Source: Sphingomonas sp. SUN039 (GTDB taxonomy: Bacteria; Pseudomonadota; Alphaproteobacteria; Sphingomonadales; Sphingomonadaceae). Taken from it: a DNA stretch of 64,000 nucleotides. This document shows positions 50,697-58,659 of the stretch, in pieces (the first letter of the stretch is position 1; each line of letters begins with the position of its first letter). The DNA is taken from positions 2,524,001 through 2,588,000 of the forward strand of contig NZ_CP096972.1 in assembly GCF_024758725.1 (NCBI RefSeq), written 5' to 3'. The translations under genes were made by a program, and so were the position numbers. The notes under the pieces are model-generated. The model worked only from the letters and a program-made list of their open reading frames with translations, was not told the DNA's origin and made no database searches.

Positions 50697-51584
50697 CTAA
50701 GTACGTTCAGCGTATGCATCTTCCTCAAATATCCCGGTCAATATGCGACGTCTTTTGAGTGGGAGGTATTTTAGAAGCCTGAATTCTGTCACTAAGCTGG
50801 AAAGGTCTTTTGAGTATTTTGAGGTTGAATTGAACGCAATCAATCCAACCTCAAAACTAGTTAGCTGAGACCTGAGAATATTTCCATAGTATGCCTTTTC
50901 ATCTTTGTTTAACCTATGGTCTATTCCGATATTATTAAGTATCGTATATATAATTCTAAAATATGGAGCAAAACAAAATTCATATCTTGCCTGCACATAG
51001 TTGTTATATTGAGCTGCAACTACATTTTTACTGATCTTTTTACTTCCTGAATGAGCTTTAAAGGCCCAATAGTTTACTTCATAGTAAGCAGCTTCAATCG
51101 CCGCGTGCGAGCTTTGTTTGCCGCTCATAGCGTACATTGACTTTGTTGATATAAAAGAGGATGTTTGTTGGTAGACCAATTCAGCTCTGAGGCTTCGCAT
51201 AAGGTCGAGCAGCTTAAAGAAATTTCCTTCAAAACGAGAAAGATGCTGATCCTTTTGCTGCTCTCCTAAAGCGAGGTATTGTAAGTATAACGTGGCAGCT
51301 ACCGCGCTTGTACCAATTGCTCCCACAAGCGCGTTAAAACCACCGAAAGAGTCGCCCCAAGCACCAGCAGCAGCAGTCCTTGCTGCAACAACTGTCTCAT
51401 AGGGCTCAATCGCACCAGCCCACACAGCCCAAAAGCGCGCCGTCGCTCCCCAAATCATCCATGCCAAAAATACTAAGAAGAGAACCATTACGATAAAAAC
51501 CGGACGGGGCACGAGACGTAAAATCTCAAAGGCCTTCGCTTTGGACACGCGAATCAATCCCCTTCTATGATGATACACTTTCAT
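50697..51584 (-). CDS. Putative abortive-infection membrane protein (PutAbiC-like)
   Basis: 295 aa from ATG 51584; TTG 51611 or GTG 51548 are alternatives. Two N-terminal membrane segments (FIVMVLFLVFLAWMIWGA and a second about 75-97), then a cytoplasmic helical part with FEGNFFKLLDLMRSL and FAPYFRIIYTILNNIGID plus a conserved-looking YYGNILRSQLTSFEVGLIAFN. This pattern matches the putative phage abortive infection (AbiC-like) family. Strikingly AT-rich relative to both neighbours and without an operon partner, so probably acquired. Family assignment is from motif memory. Confidence 0.78.
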   Translation of the reverse strand: MKVYHHRRGLIRVSKAKAFEILRLVPRPVFIVMVLFLVFLAWMIWGATARFWAVWAGAIEPYETVVAARTAAAGAWGDSFGGFNALVGAIGTSAVAATLYLQYLALGEQQKDQHLSRFEGNFFKLLDLMRSLRAELVYQQTSSFISTKSMYAMSGKQSSHAAIEAAYYEVNYWAFKAHSGSKKISKNVVAAQYNNYVQARYEFCFAPYFRIIYTILNNIGIDHRLNKDEKAYYGNILRSQLTSFEVGLIAFNSTSKYSKDLSSLVTEFRLLKYLPLKRRRILTGIFEEDAYAERT

Positions 51585-51706
51585 TGTCTTAGCGACGCCA
51601 GTGACATGCAACTATGCCTGTCCAAACAGGTCTCTGGGCGCGGAAAGCGTGACCGGAAAGGCGTTGGTCTAAACTGTTCTACTCTCCTCGGCGACATTAC
51701 CGCACC

Positions 51707-51997
51707 CTACTCCAGCAACGCCTCAATTCCCCGCGCCAGCGCGACATCGCGCGCCGACAGGCCGCCCGCATCGTGTGTGGTGAGCAGCACGTCGACGCGA
51801 TTGTAGACGTTAGACCATTCGGGGTGGTGGTCGGCCTTTTCGGCGAGGATTGCGACGCGGGTCATGAAACCGAACGCCTCGACGAAATCGGCAAACACGA
51901 ACGCCCGCGTCAGCGCGTCGCGCGTCTCGTCGTAATCCCATTCGCCGAGTTCATCGAGCGCCGCGGCGCGTTCGTCTTCGTCGAGTTGTTCGATCAT
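51707..51997 (-). CDS. phhB: 4a-hydroxytetrahydrobiopterin dehydratase (PCD/DCoH family)
   Basis: 96 aa. The family core [20 protein letters not shown] plus THDAGGLS carries the catalytic histidines (HH and TTH) and closes the protein as usual. It regenerates quinonoid dihydropterin after aromatic amino acid hydroxylases, or serves in molybdopterin-related metabolism. Divergent from a zincin gene with only 34 bp between start codons. Confidence 0.93.
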   Translation of the reverse strand: MIEQLDEDERAAALDELGEWDYDETRDALTRAFVFADFVEAFGFMTRVAILAEKADHHPEWSNVYNRVDVLLTTHDAGGLSARDVALARGIEALLE

Positions 51998-52031
51998 TTG
52001 CGTGTCCCCTGGTTGCGGCTATGTCGCAGGG

Positions 52032-52427
52032 GTGAGCGCCTCCGGTCAAATCCCTCCTTCGCTGGACGATATCGAACGGCTGGCGCGGGCGGCGCTCGAC
52101 CGGCTGCCGGGGCCGTTCGCGGCGCATCTGGCGGACGTGTTGCTGATCGTCGAGGATTTTGCCGAGGACCGCATTCTCGCCGAGATGGAGATCGAAAGCC
52201 CGCTCGACCTGTCGGGGCTTTATTCGGGCCGCCCCATCGGCGAGCCCGCGCAGACCGGTGACGTGCCCGCGACCATCCACCTTTATCGCCGCCCGATCCT
52301 CGACGAATGGTGCGAGACCGGTGAAGCGCTCGACCATCTGGTCGCGCATGTCGTGGTGCACGAGGTCGGCCATCATTTCGGGTTGAGCGACGCCGATATG
52401 CATGCGCTGGAGGAGGCGGTTGCCTGA
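52032..52427 (+). CDS. Zincin-like metallopeptidase family protein
   Basis: 131 aa from GTG 52032 (GTG 52002 would leave only 4 nt to the divergent gene). HEVGHHFGLSDADMHALE near the C-terminus is the HExxHxxGxxD zinc motif of the small bacterial zincin family (formerly DUF1025). Its substrate is unknown. Downstream begins a CTTCGACAAGCTCAG palindrome pair. Confidence 0.88.
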   Translation: MSASGQIPPSLDDIERLARAALDRLPGPFAAHLADVLLIVEDFAEDRILAEMEIESPLDLSGLYSGRPIGEPAQTGDVPATIHLYRRPILDEWCETGEALDHLVAHVVVHEVGHHFGLSDADMHALEEAVA

Positions 52428-52450
52428 TTGGGGGGCAGGCCCCCCACAGC

Positions 52451-52542
52451 CGACTTGGCTGAGCTTGTCGAAGCCTGCTCGTCTTCAGCGCGGGCGAATG
52501 TTCGGGATAGAAGAAGGCCCTTCGACAAGCTCAGGGAAGTCG
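52451..52542. repeat. Inverted CTTCGACAAGCTCAG repeat before ccmA
   Basis: Left arm CGACTTGGCTGAGCTTGTCGAAGCC (52451-) and right arm GCCCTTCGACAAGCTCAGGGAAGTCG (52517-52542). The right arm ends at the putative GTG start of ccmA, and its AGGGAAG can serve as ribosome-binding site. Second copy at 57366-57458. Confidence 0.85.
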
Positions 52543-53108
52543 TGAGGGTGGGACTGTCTTTCGCCGACGTCACCTGCGCGCGCGGCGGGCGGGTGCTGTT
52601 TTCGGGCGTAAGTTTTGCGCTGGGGGCGGGCGATGTGCTGACGGTCGGCGGCCCCAATGGCGTCGGCAAGTCGAGCCTGTTGCGGGTGGCGGCAGGCTTG
52701 TTGCGGGCGGAGGCCGGCGTCGTGACCCGCGACGGCGATGTGGCGCTGGCCGATGAGGCACCCGCGCTCGACCCCGCGCTGCCGCTCTCCCGGGCATTGC
52801 AATTCTGGGCGGATATCGACGGCGGCAGTGTCAAGGATGCGCTTGCAAGCGTCGATATGGCGCACCTCGCGCAAGTCCCGGTGCGAATGCTCTCGACCGG
52901 CCAGCGCCGTCGCGCGACGCTCGCACGGACCTTGGCCAGCGGCGCGACCATCTGGCTGCTCGACGAGCCTGCCAATGGCCTCGACGCGGCAGGCGTGACG
53001 ATCCTCGAAGGGCTGATCGCGACGCACCGGCTGCGCGGCGGGATCGCGGTCGTCGCCACGCATCAGGCGCTCGCCCTGCCAGACGCGCAATCGCTGGTGC
53101 TGGGATGA
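52542..53108 (+). CDS. ccmA: Haem exporter ATPase CcmA
   Basis: 188 aa from GTG 52542 (GTG 52548 also possible). Walker A GGPNGVGKSSLLRVAAGLL, signature LSTGQRRRATLARTLA (Q replaces the second G of LSGGQ, common in CcmA) and Walker B IWLLDEPANGLD. ATPase of the CcmABCD system that releases haem-loaded CcmE for cytochrome c maturation. Overlaps ccmB by 4 nt. The frame is open upstream, but only through the palindromic repeat (translated LSLSKG-type residues in other frames), which argues for the late start. Confidence 0.92.
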   Translation: MRVGLSFADVTCARGGRVLFSGVSFALGAGDVLTVGGPNGVGKSSLLRVAAGLLRAEAGVVTRDGDVALADEAPALDPALPLSRALQFWADIDGGSVKDALASVDMAHLAQVPVRMLSTGQRRRATLARTLASGATIWLLDEPANGLDAAGVTILEGLIATHRLRGGIAVVATHQALALPDAQSLVLG

Positions 53109-53752
53109 GCGTGTTCGTCCGCCTCGTCGCCCGCGACCTGTCGCGCGCACTGGCCAGCGGCGGCATTGCGATGCCGGTCGTGTTCTTCCTGCTGGTCGCC
53201 ACGCTCTACCCGTTCGCGGTCGGCCCCGACGCCGTGCTGCTGGGCAAGAGCGGCGGCGGGATGCTGTGGGTCGCAGCGTTGCTCGCGGCATTGCTGCCAG
53301 TGGACCGCCTCGTTGCGCCCGACGCGGCAGCGGGGGTGCTCGACCAGCTGGCGGTGCGCGGCATCAGCGACGAGCTGGTCGTCGCGGCGAAGATGGTGGC
53401 GCATTGGGTGGGCTTTGCGCTGCCGCTGATGCTGGCGGCGGTGCCGGCGAGCGCGCTCCTTAATCTCGACGGGGCAGTGCTGATGAAATTGGAGATCGGT
53501 CTGTTGCTCGGTACGCCCGGGCTGGCCGCGCTCGGGGTGCTGGTCGCGAGTCTGACGACCGGCCTCAAGGGCACCTCGGCGTTGACGGGTCTGCTGATGC
53601 TGCCGCTAGCTATTCCGATCCTGATTTTCGGCGCAGGCAGCCTTGCGCCCATCGACGGCGGCGCGCTGAAACTTCTCGCGGCGGCATCGCTGCTGCTCGT
53701 GGCGCTAACCCCGTTCGCGGCGGGCGCGGCTTTGCGGGCAGGCCGCGAATGA
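53105..53752 (+). CDS. ccmB: Haem exporter permease CcmB
   Basis: 215 aa, six predicted membrane helices (e.g. VVFFLLVATLYPFAVG, LWVAALLAALLPVDRL, SALTGLLMLPLAIPILIFGAG). LARDLSRAL, the VGP-PFAVG motif and TGLLMLPLAIPILIFG are typical of CcmB. Partner of CcmA (4-nt overlap). ccmC, ccmD and ccmE are not in the window; a DUF1232 gene follows with a 4-nt overlap. Confidence 0.94.
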   Translation: MSVFVRLVARDLSRALASGGIAMPVVFFLLVATLYPFAVGPDAVLLGKSGGGMLWVAALLAALLPVDRLVAPDAAAGVLDQLAVRGISDELVVAAKMVAHWVGFALPLMLAAVPASALLNLDGAVLMKLEIGLLLGTPGLAALGVLVASLTTGLKGTSALTGLLMLPLAIPILIFGAGSLAPIDGGALKLLAAASLLLVALTPFAAGAALRAGRE

Positions 53753-54072
53753 AGCTGTCGCCCAAGGAAAAGCTGCGCCTGATCGCGCGCGATGCCAAGG
53801 TGCTGTGGATCGCCGCGCGCGACCCGCGCACGCCGCGCATGGCCAAGGTCGTGGTGGGGCTGGTCGCGGCCTATGCGATCAGTCCCATCGACATTATTCC
53901 GGACTTTATCCCGCTGATCGGCTGGCTCGATGACTTTGTCGTGGTGCCGTTCGGCATCCGCTACGCAATGCGGCTTATCCCGGCGGACCTTCTCGCCGAG
54001 TTCAGGGAAAGAGCCGCCAGCGATCCCTCAATCCCGGACCCAGCGCGCCCAGATCGCGGTCGGCAGAACTAG
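53749..54072 (+). CDS. YkvA-family (DUF1232) membrane protein
   Basis: 107 aa. The DUF1232 core MAKVVVGLVAAYAISPIDII then PDFIPLIGWLDDFVVVP, with the conserved SPIDLIPDFIP-type loop, is clear. Probably one membrane helix plus a re-entrant segment. Coupled to ccmB by 4 nt, though no functional link is known. The 3' end overlaps the convergent methyltransferase gene by 45 nt. Confidence 0.88.
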   Translation: MKLSPKEKLRLIARDAKVLWIAARDPRTPRMAKVVVGLVAAYAISPIDIIPDFIPLIGWLDDFVVVPFGIRYAMRLIPADLLAEFRERAASDPSIPDPARPDRGRQN

Positions 54073-54900
54073 CCCGCGCGCTTCCTCGCGCACGCCGAGT
54101 TCCCCACATTCGACGCGTCCGGGCAGGTCGCCGAACGCCTGTTGCAGCAGCTCCCCGATGGCGAGTGCCGACAGGCGGATGGCGTAAACCGTCAGGAATA
54201 CGAATGCCGATTTGTCGTCGACCAGTGCACGGACACCGGCGATCAGCGGGGCGAGATCGCGTTCGAGTTGCCACACTTCGCCCTCCGGTCCGCGCCCGTA
54301 CTTCGGCGGGTCGAGGATAATCCCGTCATAGCGCCGCCCACGCCGCCCCTCGCGCGCGGTGAATTTGGCGGCGTCGTCGACGATCCAGCGGACGGGCTTG
54401 TCGGTCAGCCCGCTTGTCGCCGCATTGGCCTTCGCCGCTTCGACCGACTTCTTCGAGGCATCGACATGGGTGACACTCGCGCCCTTCGATGCAAGCGCGA
54501 GGCTGCCGACGCCGGTATAGCCGAACAGGTTGAGCACCTGGGGTGCATCGTACCCCGCCAGCCGCTCGCGCGCCCAGCTCCACACCGGCATCATATCGGG
54601 GAAGAAGCCCAGATGCCGGAACGGCGTGGTCTGTGCGGTGAAGGTCAGATCGTCCCAGCTCAGCTCCCAACCCGCACGGGGCACATCGCGTTCGAACACC
54701 CAGCGCCCGCCGCCGTCCTCGTCCGCACCGGGGACGAACTCGCCGTCCGCGTCCCAATCCGACGTCGCGGGTACCCACATCGCCTGTGGTTCGGGCCGGA
54801 TGAAGCGATACGGCCCGTACCGCTCGAGCTTGCGCCCCTCGCCGCTGTCGATGAGGGCGTAATGATCCCAAGGCTCGCCGATGAGGGTGTGTACATTCAT
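54028..54900 (-). CDS. Class I SAM-dependent methyltransferase, RlmI/RlmL-like
   Basis: 290 aa. The SAM-binding motif VLNLFGYTGVGSLALASKGA (about 122-141), the acidic loop VDASKKSV and the catalytic ILDPPKYGRG (motif IV, cysteine-free) place it with the rRNA cytosine-C5 or guanine methyltransferases of the COG1092 type; no PUA domain is present. The target nucleotide cannot be told. Upstream, a palindromic repeat fills the gap to thrC. Confidence 0.86.
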   Translation of the reverse strand: MNVHTLIGEPWDHYALIDSGEGRKLERYGPYRFIRPEPQAMWVPATSDWDADGEFVPGADEDGGGRWVFERDVPRAGWELSWDDLTFTAQTTPFRHLGFFPDMMPVWSWARERLAGYDAPQVLNLFGYTGVGSLALASKGASVTHVDASKKSVEAAKANAATSGLTDKPVRWIVDDAAKFTAREGRRGRRYDGIILDPPKYGRGPEGEVWQLERDLAPLIAGVRALVDDKSAFVFLTVYAIRLSALAIGELLQQAFGDLPGRVECGELGVREEARGLVLPTAIWARWVRD

Positions 54901-54932
54901 CGGGAAAAAGCGCCCGTGCCGAAGGCGCGAAT

Positions 54933-55031
54933 GGTTTCACGCGAAGGCGCAAAGAAGAAGGAAGGAAAGACGCAAAGATTTTGAGAGCGCTTCGCGCCTT
55001 TTCCTTCTTCTTTGCGCCTTCGCGTGAAACC
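54933..55031. repeat. Inverted TTTCACGCGAAGGCGCAAAG repeat, gene-less copy
   Basis: Perfect 31-bp inverted arms GGTTTCACGCGAAGGCGCAA... at 54933-54963 and 55001-55031, with diverged inner parts and a 37-nt middle. It fills the 133-bp gap between thrC and the methyltransferase gene, within 3 bp of the thrC stop codon. Same family as the GxxExxY-carrying element at 4088-4568. Confidence 0.9.
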
Positions 55032-55033
55032 CG

Positions 55034-56422
55034 TCACCCGGCCCGTTCCAGAACATATGCCCTTATAGCGTCCAAGGTCGCAGGCAGCGTGTCGAAGCGT
55101 TCCTGCCGGTCGAACAATCCCGCGACCCGTGCGGGCAGTGCCGGGCGGATGCCGGTCGCACGTTCCACCGCCTCGCGGAACTTGGCGGGGTGCGCGGTAG
55201 CGAGCGTCACGACAGGCACATCGCCCAAATCGTCGGAGCGCGCCGCCGACAGGGCGATGGCCGTGTGCGGATCGACGACATAGCCGCATTTGTCATGCGC
55301 CCAGCGCATCGCCATCGCCATGCCGTCGCTGTCTACCCGCGCGCTGCTGAACAGGTCGCGCGCCGACACCAGCATATCGGCAGGGATCGACAGCTTCTTC
55401 GTCGTTTCGAATTCGTCCATCATCCCCGCCAGCGCGGCGCCGTCGCGGCCGGACAAGTCGAACAACAGCCGTTCGAAATTCGATGACACCTGGATGTCCA
55501 TCGACGGCGCGGCGGTCGGCTCGACGCGCTCGCAGCTGTAATCGCCCGACGACAGCGCGCGGTGAAGGATGTCGTTGACGTTGGTCGCGACGATTAGCCG
55601 AGCCACCGGCAACCCCATCCGCGCCGCGACATACCCTGCGAACACATCGCCGAAATTGCCCGTCGGCACCGAGAAAGCGACGGGCCGGTCGGGCGCACCG
55701 AGCCGGACGGCAGCGTAGAAATAATAGACCACCTGCGCCATCAGCCGCGCCCAGTTGATCGAATTGACGGCGGACAGGTTCAACCGGCCCCGCGCCTCGC
55801 TATCGGCGAACATGGCCTTCACGATCCGCTGCGCGTCGTCGAAATCGCCTTCGACCGCGATATTGTGGATGTTGGGCGCGAGCACCGTCGTCATCTGCCG
55901 CCGCTGCACATCGGACACGCGACCCGCCGGGTGGAGCATGAACACCTCGACCTTGTCGCGCCCCGCCAGCGCATCGATCGCGGCGGACCCGGTATCGCCC
56001 GAGGTCGCGCCGACCACGGTCAGCGCCGTGTCGCGTGTGCTGAGGAAGCGTTCGAACAACAGCCCGAGCAGTTGCAGAGCGACATCCTTGAACGCCAGGG
56101 TCGGGCCGTGGAACAGTTCGAGCAACCAGTGCTGCGCGTCGAGTTGGACGAGCGGCGTCACCGCCGCATGATCGAACCGTCCATAGGCCTCGGTGCACAG
56201 AGCCCGCAGCGCGTCGTCGTCGAGCGCCCCCGCGACGAACGGCCGCATCACCGTGACGGCGGTTTCGACATAGGATTTGCCCGCGAGGCTCGCGATCTCC
56301 CCTGCGGTCAGCACCGGCCACTCGCGCGGCACATATAGGCCGCCATCCGACGCGAGGCCCGCAAGCGTGACATCCTCGAACCCAAGCGCGGGCGCGTTTC
56401 CTCTGGTGCTGATGTATTCCAT
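55034..56422 (-). CDS. thrC: Threonine synthase
   Basis: 462 aa from ATG 56422 (EYISTRGNAP). PLP enzyme making threonine from O-phosphohomoserine. YISTRG, FHGPTLAFKDVALQ (PLP lysine), VVGATSGDTGSAAI and SVPTGNFGDVFAGYVA are diagnostic of the long (thrC type I) form. Divergent from the aspartic protease gene. Its 3' end touches a palindromic repeat. Confidence 0.96.
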   Translation of the reverse strand: MEYISTRGNAPALGFEDVTLAGLASDGGLYVPREWPVLTAGEIASLAGKSYVETAVTVMRPFVAGALDDDALRALCTEAYGRFDHAAVTPLVQLDAQHWLLELFHGPTLAFKDVALQLLGLLFERFLSTRDTALTVVGATSGDTGSAAIDALAGRDKVEVFMLHPAGRVSDVQRRQMTTVLAPNIHNIAVEGDFDDAQRIVKAMFADSEARGRLNLSAVNSINWARLMAQVVYYFYAAVRLGAPDRPVAFSVPTGNFGDVFAGYVAARMGLPVARLIVATNVNDILHRALSSGDYSCERVEPTAAPSMDIQVSSNFERLLFDLSGRDGAALAGMMDEFETTKKLSIPADMLVSARDLFSSARVDSDGMAMAMRWAHDKCGYVVDPHTAIALSAARSDDLGDVPVVTLATAHPAKFREAVERATGIRPALPARVAGLFDRQERFDTLPATLDAIRAYVLERAG

Positions 56423-56519
56423 AATGGCGCAGCGCGTAGCGGCGGTTGCCCGTGGCTGCAAATCGTTAACCGTGCCGCGAAGCCGGATCGTAACGGGCGC
56501 GGTGCTAGGCACGCCGGAT

Positions 56520-57047
56520 ATGGTCAAGCAACCGGCCCTTGTTGTGCTCGCGCTGATCGCCGGGGTCGCGCTGTCGTCGCGCCCGCCCGCGAGCAGCACG
56601 CCGCCGCGCGCCGAGGCGAACACGTCCGACACCGCCGACGATCGTTCCGACACCCCCGATGCGAGCGCAAGCGCCCGCGACGTCGTCGTCCTGCAGCGCG
56701 AAGCCGACGGGCATTTCTATGCCGATGCGACCGTCAACGGCGCGACCATCCATTTCATGGTCGATACCGGCGCGTCGAGCGTTGCCCTGACCCAGGCCGA
56801 CGCGCAGCGCGCGGGCATGTTTTTCTCCGCCAATGATTTCAACCAGATCGGGCGCGGGGCGGGCGGGGAGATCGCCTTACGGTCGGTCAGTCTGGACCGG
56901 GTCGCGGTCGGCAATATCGAGGCGCGCGACGTGCGCGGCGTGGTGATCGGCGGCGACGGCGACATGTCGCTGCTGGGGCAAAGCTTTTTGGCGACCTTGG
57001 GCGGCGTGAGTATCGAGGGCGACACGATGGTGCTGCGTCCGGCGTGA
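56520..57047 (+). CDS. Retropepsin-like (clan AA) aspartic protease
   Basis: 175 aa. N-terminal membrane anchor or signal (LVVLALIAGVALSSR), a Ser/Asp-rich linker (about 30-60) and one retropepsin-like domain with IHFMVDTGASSVALT (catalytic DTG) and the downstream DMSLLGQSFLATLG. Single-domain proteases of this kind act as dimers in the alphaproteobacterial envelope; targets are unknown. Its 3' end overlaps an antisense open frame described separately. Confidence 0.87.
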   Translation: MVKQPALVVLALIAGVALSSRPPASSTPPRAEANTSDTADDRSDTPDASASARDVVVLQREADGHFYADATVNGATIHFMVDTGASSVALTQADAQRAGMFFSANDFNQIGRGAGGEIALRSVSLDRVAVGNIEARDVRGVVIGGDGDMSLLGQSFLATLGGVSIEGDTMVLRPA

Positions 57048-57479
57048 CGCGGCCCGCGGCAGCGGCTTTGCAGCCACCCGAACCGGCAATTCCGGCACAT
57101 CCCACAGCGCCTCATTGCCGTACCCCGTCACCGGCGTGTCGATCTCGACCGCCTCGTCGGTGCGCGCCGCCGCTGCGACCAGCCCGCGATAGAGCCAGCT
57201 CGGCAGCCGGTGATGCTCGCGGTCGAGCTGTTGCTGCTGCTCCGGCGTCGGCGCGGGCGGCGGCGGAGGTGGCGGTTTCTGGCCGAATGGCTGCTGGATA
57301 ATCGCCTGGGTGACAGCGGCCTGTTGTGCGGGGGCGGTGGCTGGAATCGTGAGCGCCAGCAACCACCCGACTTGGCTGAGCTTGTCGAAGCCTGCCTTTC
57401 TCCGCACGACGCGAGGAAGAAGAGAAGAAAGGGGCTTCGACAAGCTCAGCCGAGTCGGTAGCGGGAGGGCGCGCTCCAA
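56877..57479 (-). CDS. Hypothetical secreted Pro/Gln-rich protein, N-terminus built from a repeat
   Basis: 200 aa if TTG 57479 is used, 2 nt after the cyclophilin stop. A signal-like WLLALTIPATAPAQQ (about residues 39-53), a run of eight prolines, EQQQQLDREHHRLPSWLYRGLV and VEIDTPVTGYGNEALW look like real protein. Residues about 8-37 are the translated CTTCGACAAGCTCAG repeat, so the native start may have been displaced; TTG 57362 is an alternative. The last 57 codons run antisense to the aspartic protease gene, so the stop may also be secondary. Low confidence in both ends. Confidence 0.4.
   Translation of the reverse strand: MERALPLPTRLSLSKPLSSLLPRVVRRKAGFDKLSQVGWLLALTIPATAPAQQAAVTQAIIQQPFGQKPPPPPPPAPTPEQQQQLDREHHRLPSWLYRGLVAAAARTDEAVEIDTPVTGYGNEALWDVPELPVRVAAKPLPRAASRRTQHHRVALDTHAAQGRQKALPQQRHVAVAADHHAAHVARLDIADRDPVQTDRP
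57366..57458. repeat. Inverted CTTCGACAAGCTCAG repeat, second copy
   Basis: Arms CCGACTTGGCTGAGCTTGTC... (57366-57402) and ...GACAAGCTCAGCCGAGTCGG (57423-57458), near-perfect over about 36 bp. It sits at the start of the hypothetical gene downstream of the cyclophilin gene. Confidence 0.85.
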
Positions 57480-57480
57480 C

Positions 57481-58464
57481 TCAAGGCACTTTCCGCACCG
57501 GCACCGGAATGTTGCAGATATCCGCCCCGCCTGCGGGATGGATGAAAAACGCGTCGCGGCGGTTGGCGCGCGCGGCGGCGTAGCGGGCGAAGCTCGCGCT
57601 TTCGGTCGACAGATATTGGTAGCGCGGCAGGTCGGCGACCTCGTTGCCCAGCCGCACCGCGACGATCCCCTCGCGCTGCTCGGGCTTTTCGTAGAACCCC
57701 AGCGGCCCCGTCCCGCGCGGCAGGCTCGACAGATGCTCGATCCCCGCGATCACGCGGCCCACCAGCGCGATATTGCGGTCGAGGTGGCGCGGCGCATGGC
57801 CGATGACGGTGTAAAGCTCCGCCCCCGTCCCCGTATCGGGCGGCATGTCGCGCCCGACTCCGACCATGCCGTAGCAGTGGACGGGCCAAACAGTTTCCGT
57901 GTCAGTTCCGACGGGCCAGCCATTCGCAATCTCGGTCTGCCAAGCGTAGGCATCGCTGCTTACGTCATTTTTCCCATCAACAGGGCTGTACGACCTCGGC
58001 GACCGTTGCGATGACTTAACGGTAGAGACGGTGTGCCAAGACCGAACCTTCGAAAAGTCGATTGCGTAATCACTCTGCGACACCTTCGCCAAACCCGGCG
58101 GCAACCCCTTCGCCTTCGCCTTGTCCTCGGCGTTTGCGTCGCCCCATTGCACGACATAATTATCCTGAACGCGGTTGATGCTCGTCGCGTCCCAGAAGCG
58201 CGCGGCGGCCAGCTTGCGGATGTTGCCGACCCACCCTTGCGAAAACGGCGGCGGCATCAGCTGGATGACGACGCGGCGCTTGTTGCCATCGCGGTCGGGC
58301 GCGAGGTCCATCACCAGCAGGTCGGACGCCTCAATCGCGACCCAGTCCGCCGCCGGTGCCGCCGCCACGATTTCCGACGGGGCCAGCACCTTGGGCGCAG
58401 GCGGGGGGGCGGGGGCCTGCCCGGACAGGACAAGCAGCGCGAGCGGCAAGGCGATCCTCTTCAT
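57481..58464 (-). CDS. Periplasmic cyclophilin-type peptidylprolyl isomerase
   Basis: 327 aa from ATG 58464 with a signal peptide (RIALPLALLVLSGQAPA). The domain is cyclophilin-like: RFWDATSINRVQDNYVVQWGD near the start and AELYTVIGHAPRHLDRNIALVGRVIAGIEHLSSLPRG near the end, with a long insertion between. The catalytic Arg is in the SINRVQDNYVVQ motif. Likely assists envelope protein folding. Confidence 0.88.
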   Translation of the reverse strand: MKRIALPLALLVLSGQAPAPPPAPKVLAPSEIVAAAPAADWVAIEASDLLVMDLAPDRDGNKRRVVIQLMPPPFSQGWVGNIRKLAAARFWDATSINRVQDNYVVQWGDANAEDKAKAKGLPPGLAKVSQSDYAIDFSKVRSWHTVSTVKSSQRSPRSYSPVDGKNDVSSDAYAWQTEIANGWPVGTDTETVWPVHCYGMVGVGRDMPPDTGTGAELYTVIGHAPRHLDRNIALVGRVIAGIEHLSSLPRGTGPLGFYEKPEQREGIVAVRLGNEVADLPRYQYLSTESASFARYAAARANRRDAFFIHPAGGADICNIPVPVRKVP

Positions 58465-58522
58465 CGGCCCAACCTTGCCTAAGCACGCGCGCCTGTCTAG
58501 GCGGCACCGTTCCAGTGCATGC

Positions 58523-58614
58523 GGAGCGGTGGCCGAGTGGTCGAAGGCGCTCGCCTGGAAAGTGAGTAGGGGGTGCAAGCCTCCTCCAGGGTTCGAATCC
58601 CTGCCGCTCCGCCA
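58523..58614 (+). tRNA. tRNA-Ser (GGA)
   Basis: 92 nt including an encoded CCA. Acceptor GGAGCGG pairs with CCGCTCC; D-arm GGCCGAGTGGTCGAAGGC; anticodon stem CTCGC/GTGAG with loop CTGGAAA (anticodon GGA); a long variable arm as in class II tRNAs; T-arm GGGTTCGAATCCC. Confidence 0.97.
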
Positions 58615-58659
58615 GCTATCCCGTTTACGCAGCCGGCACTTGACGACCCGATGCCGTCC

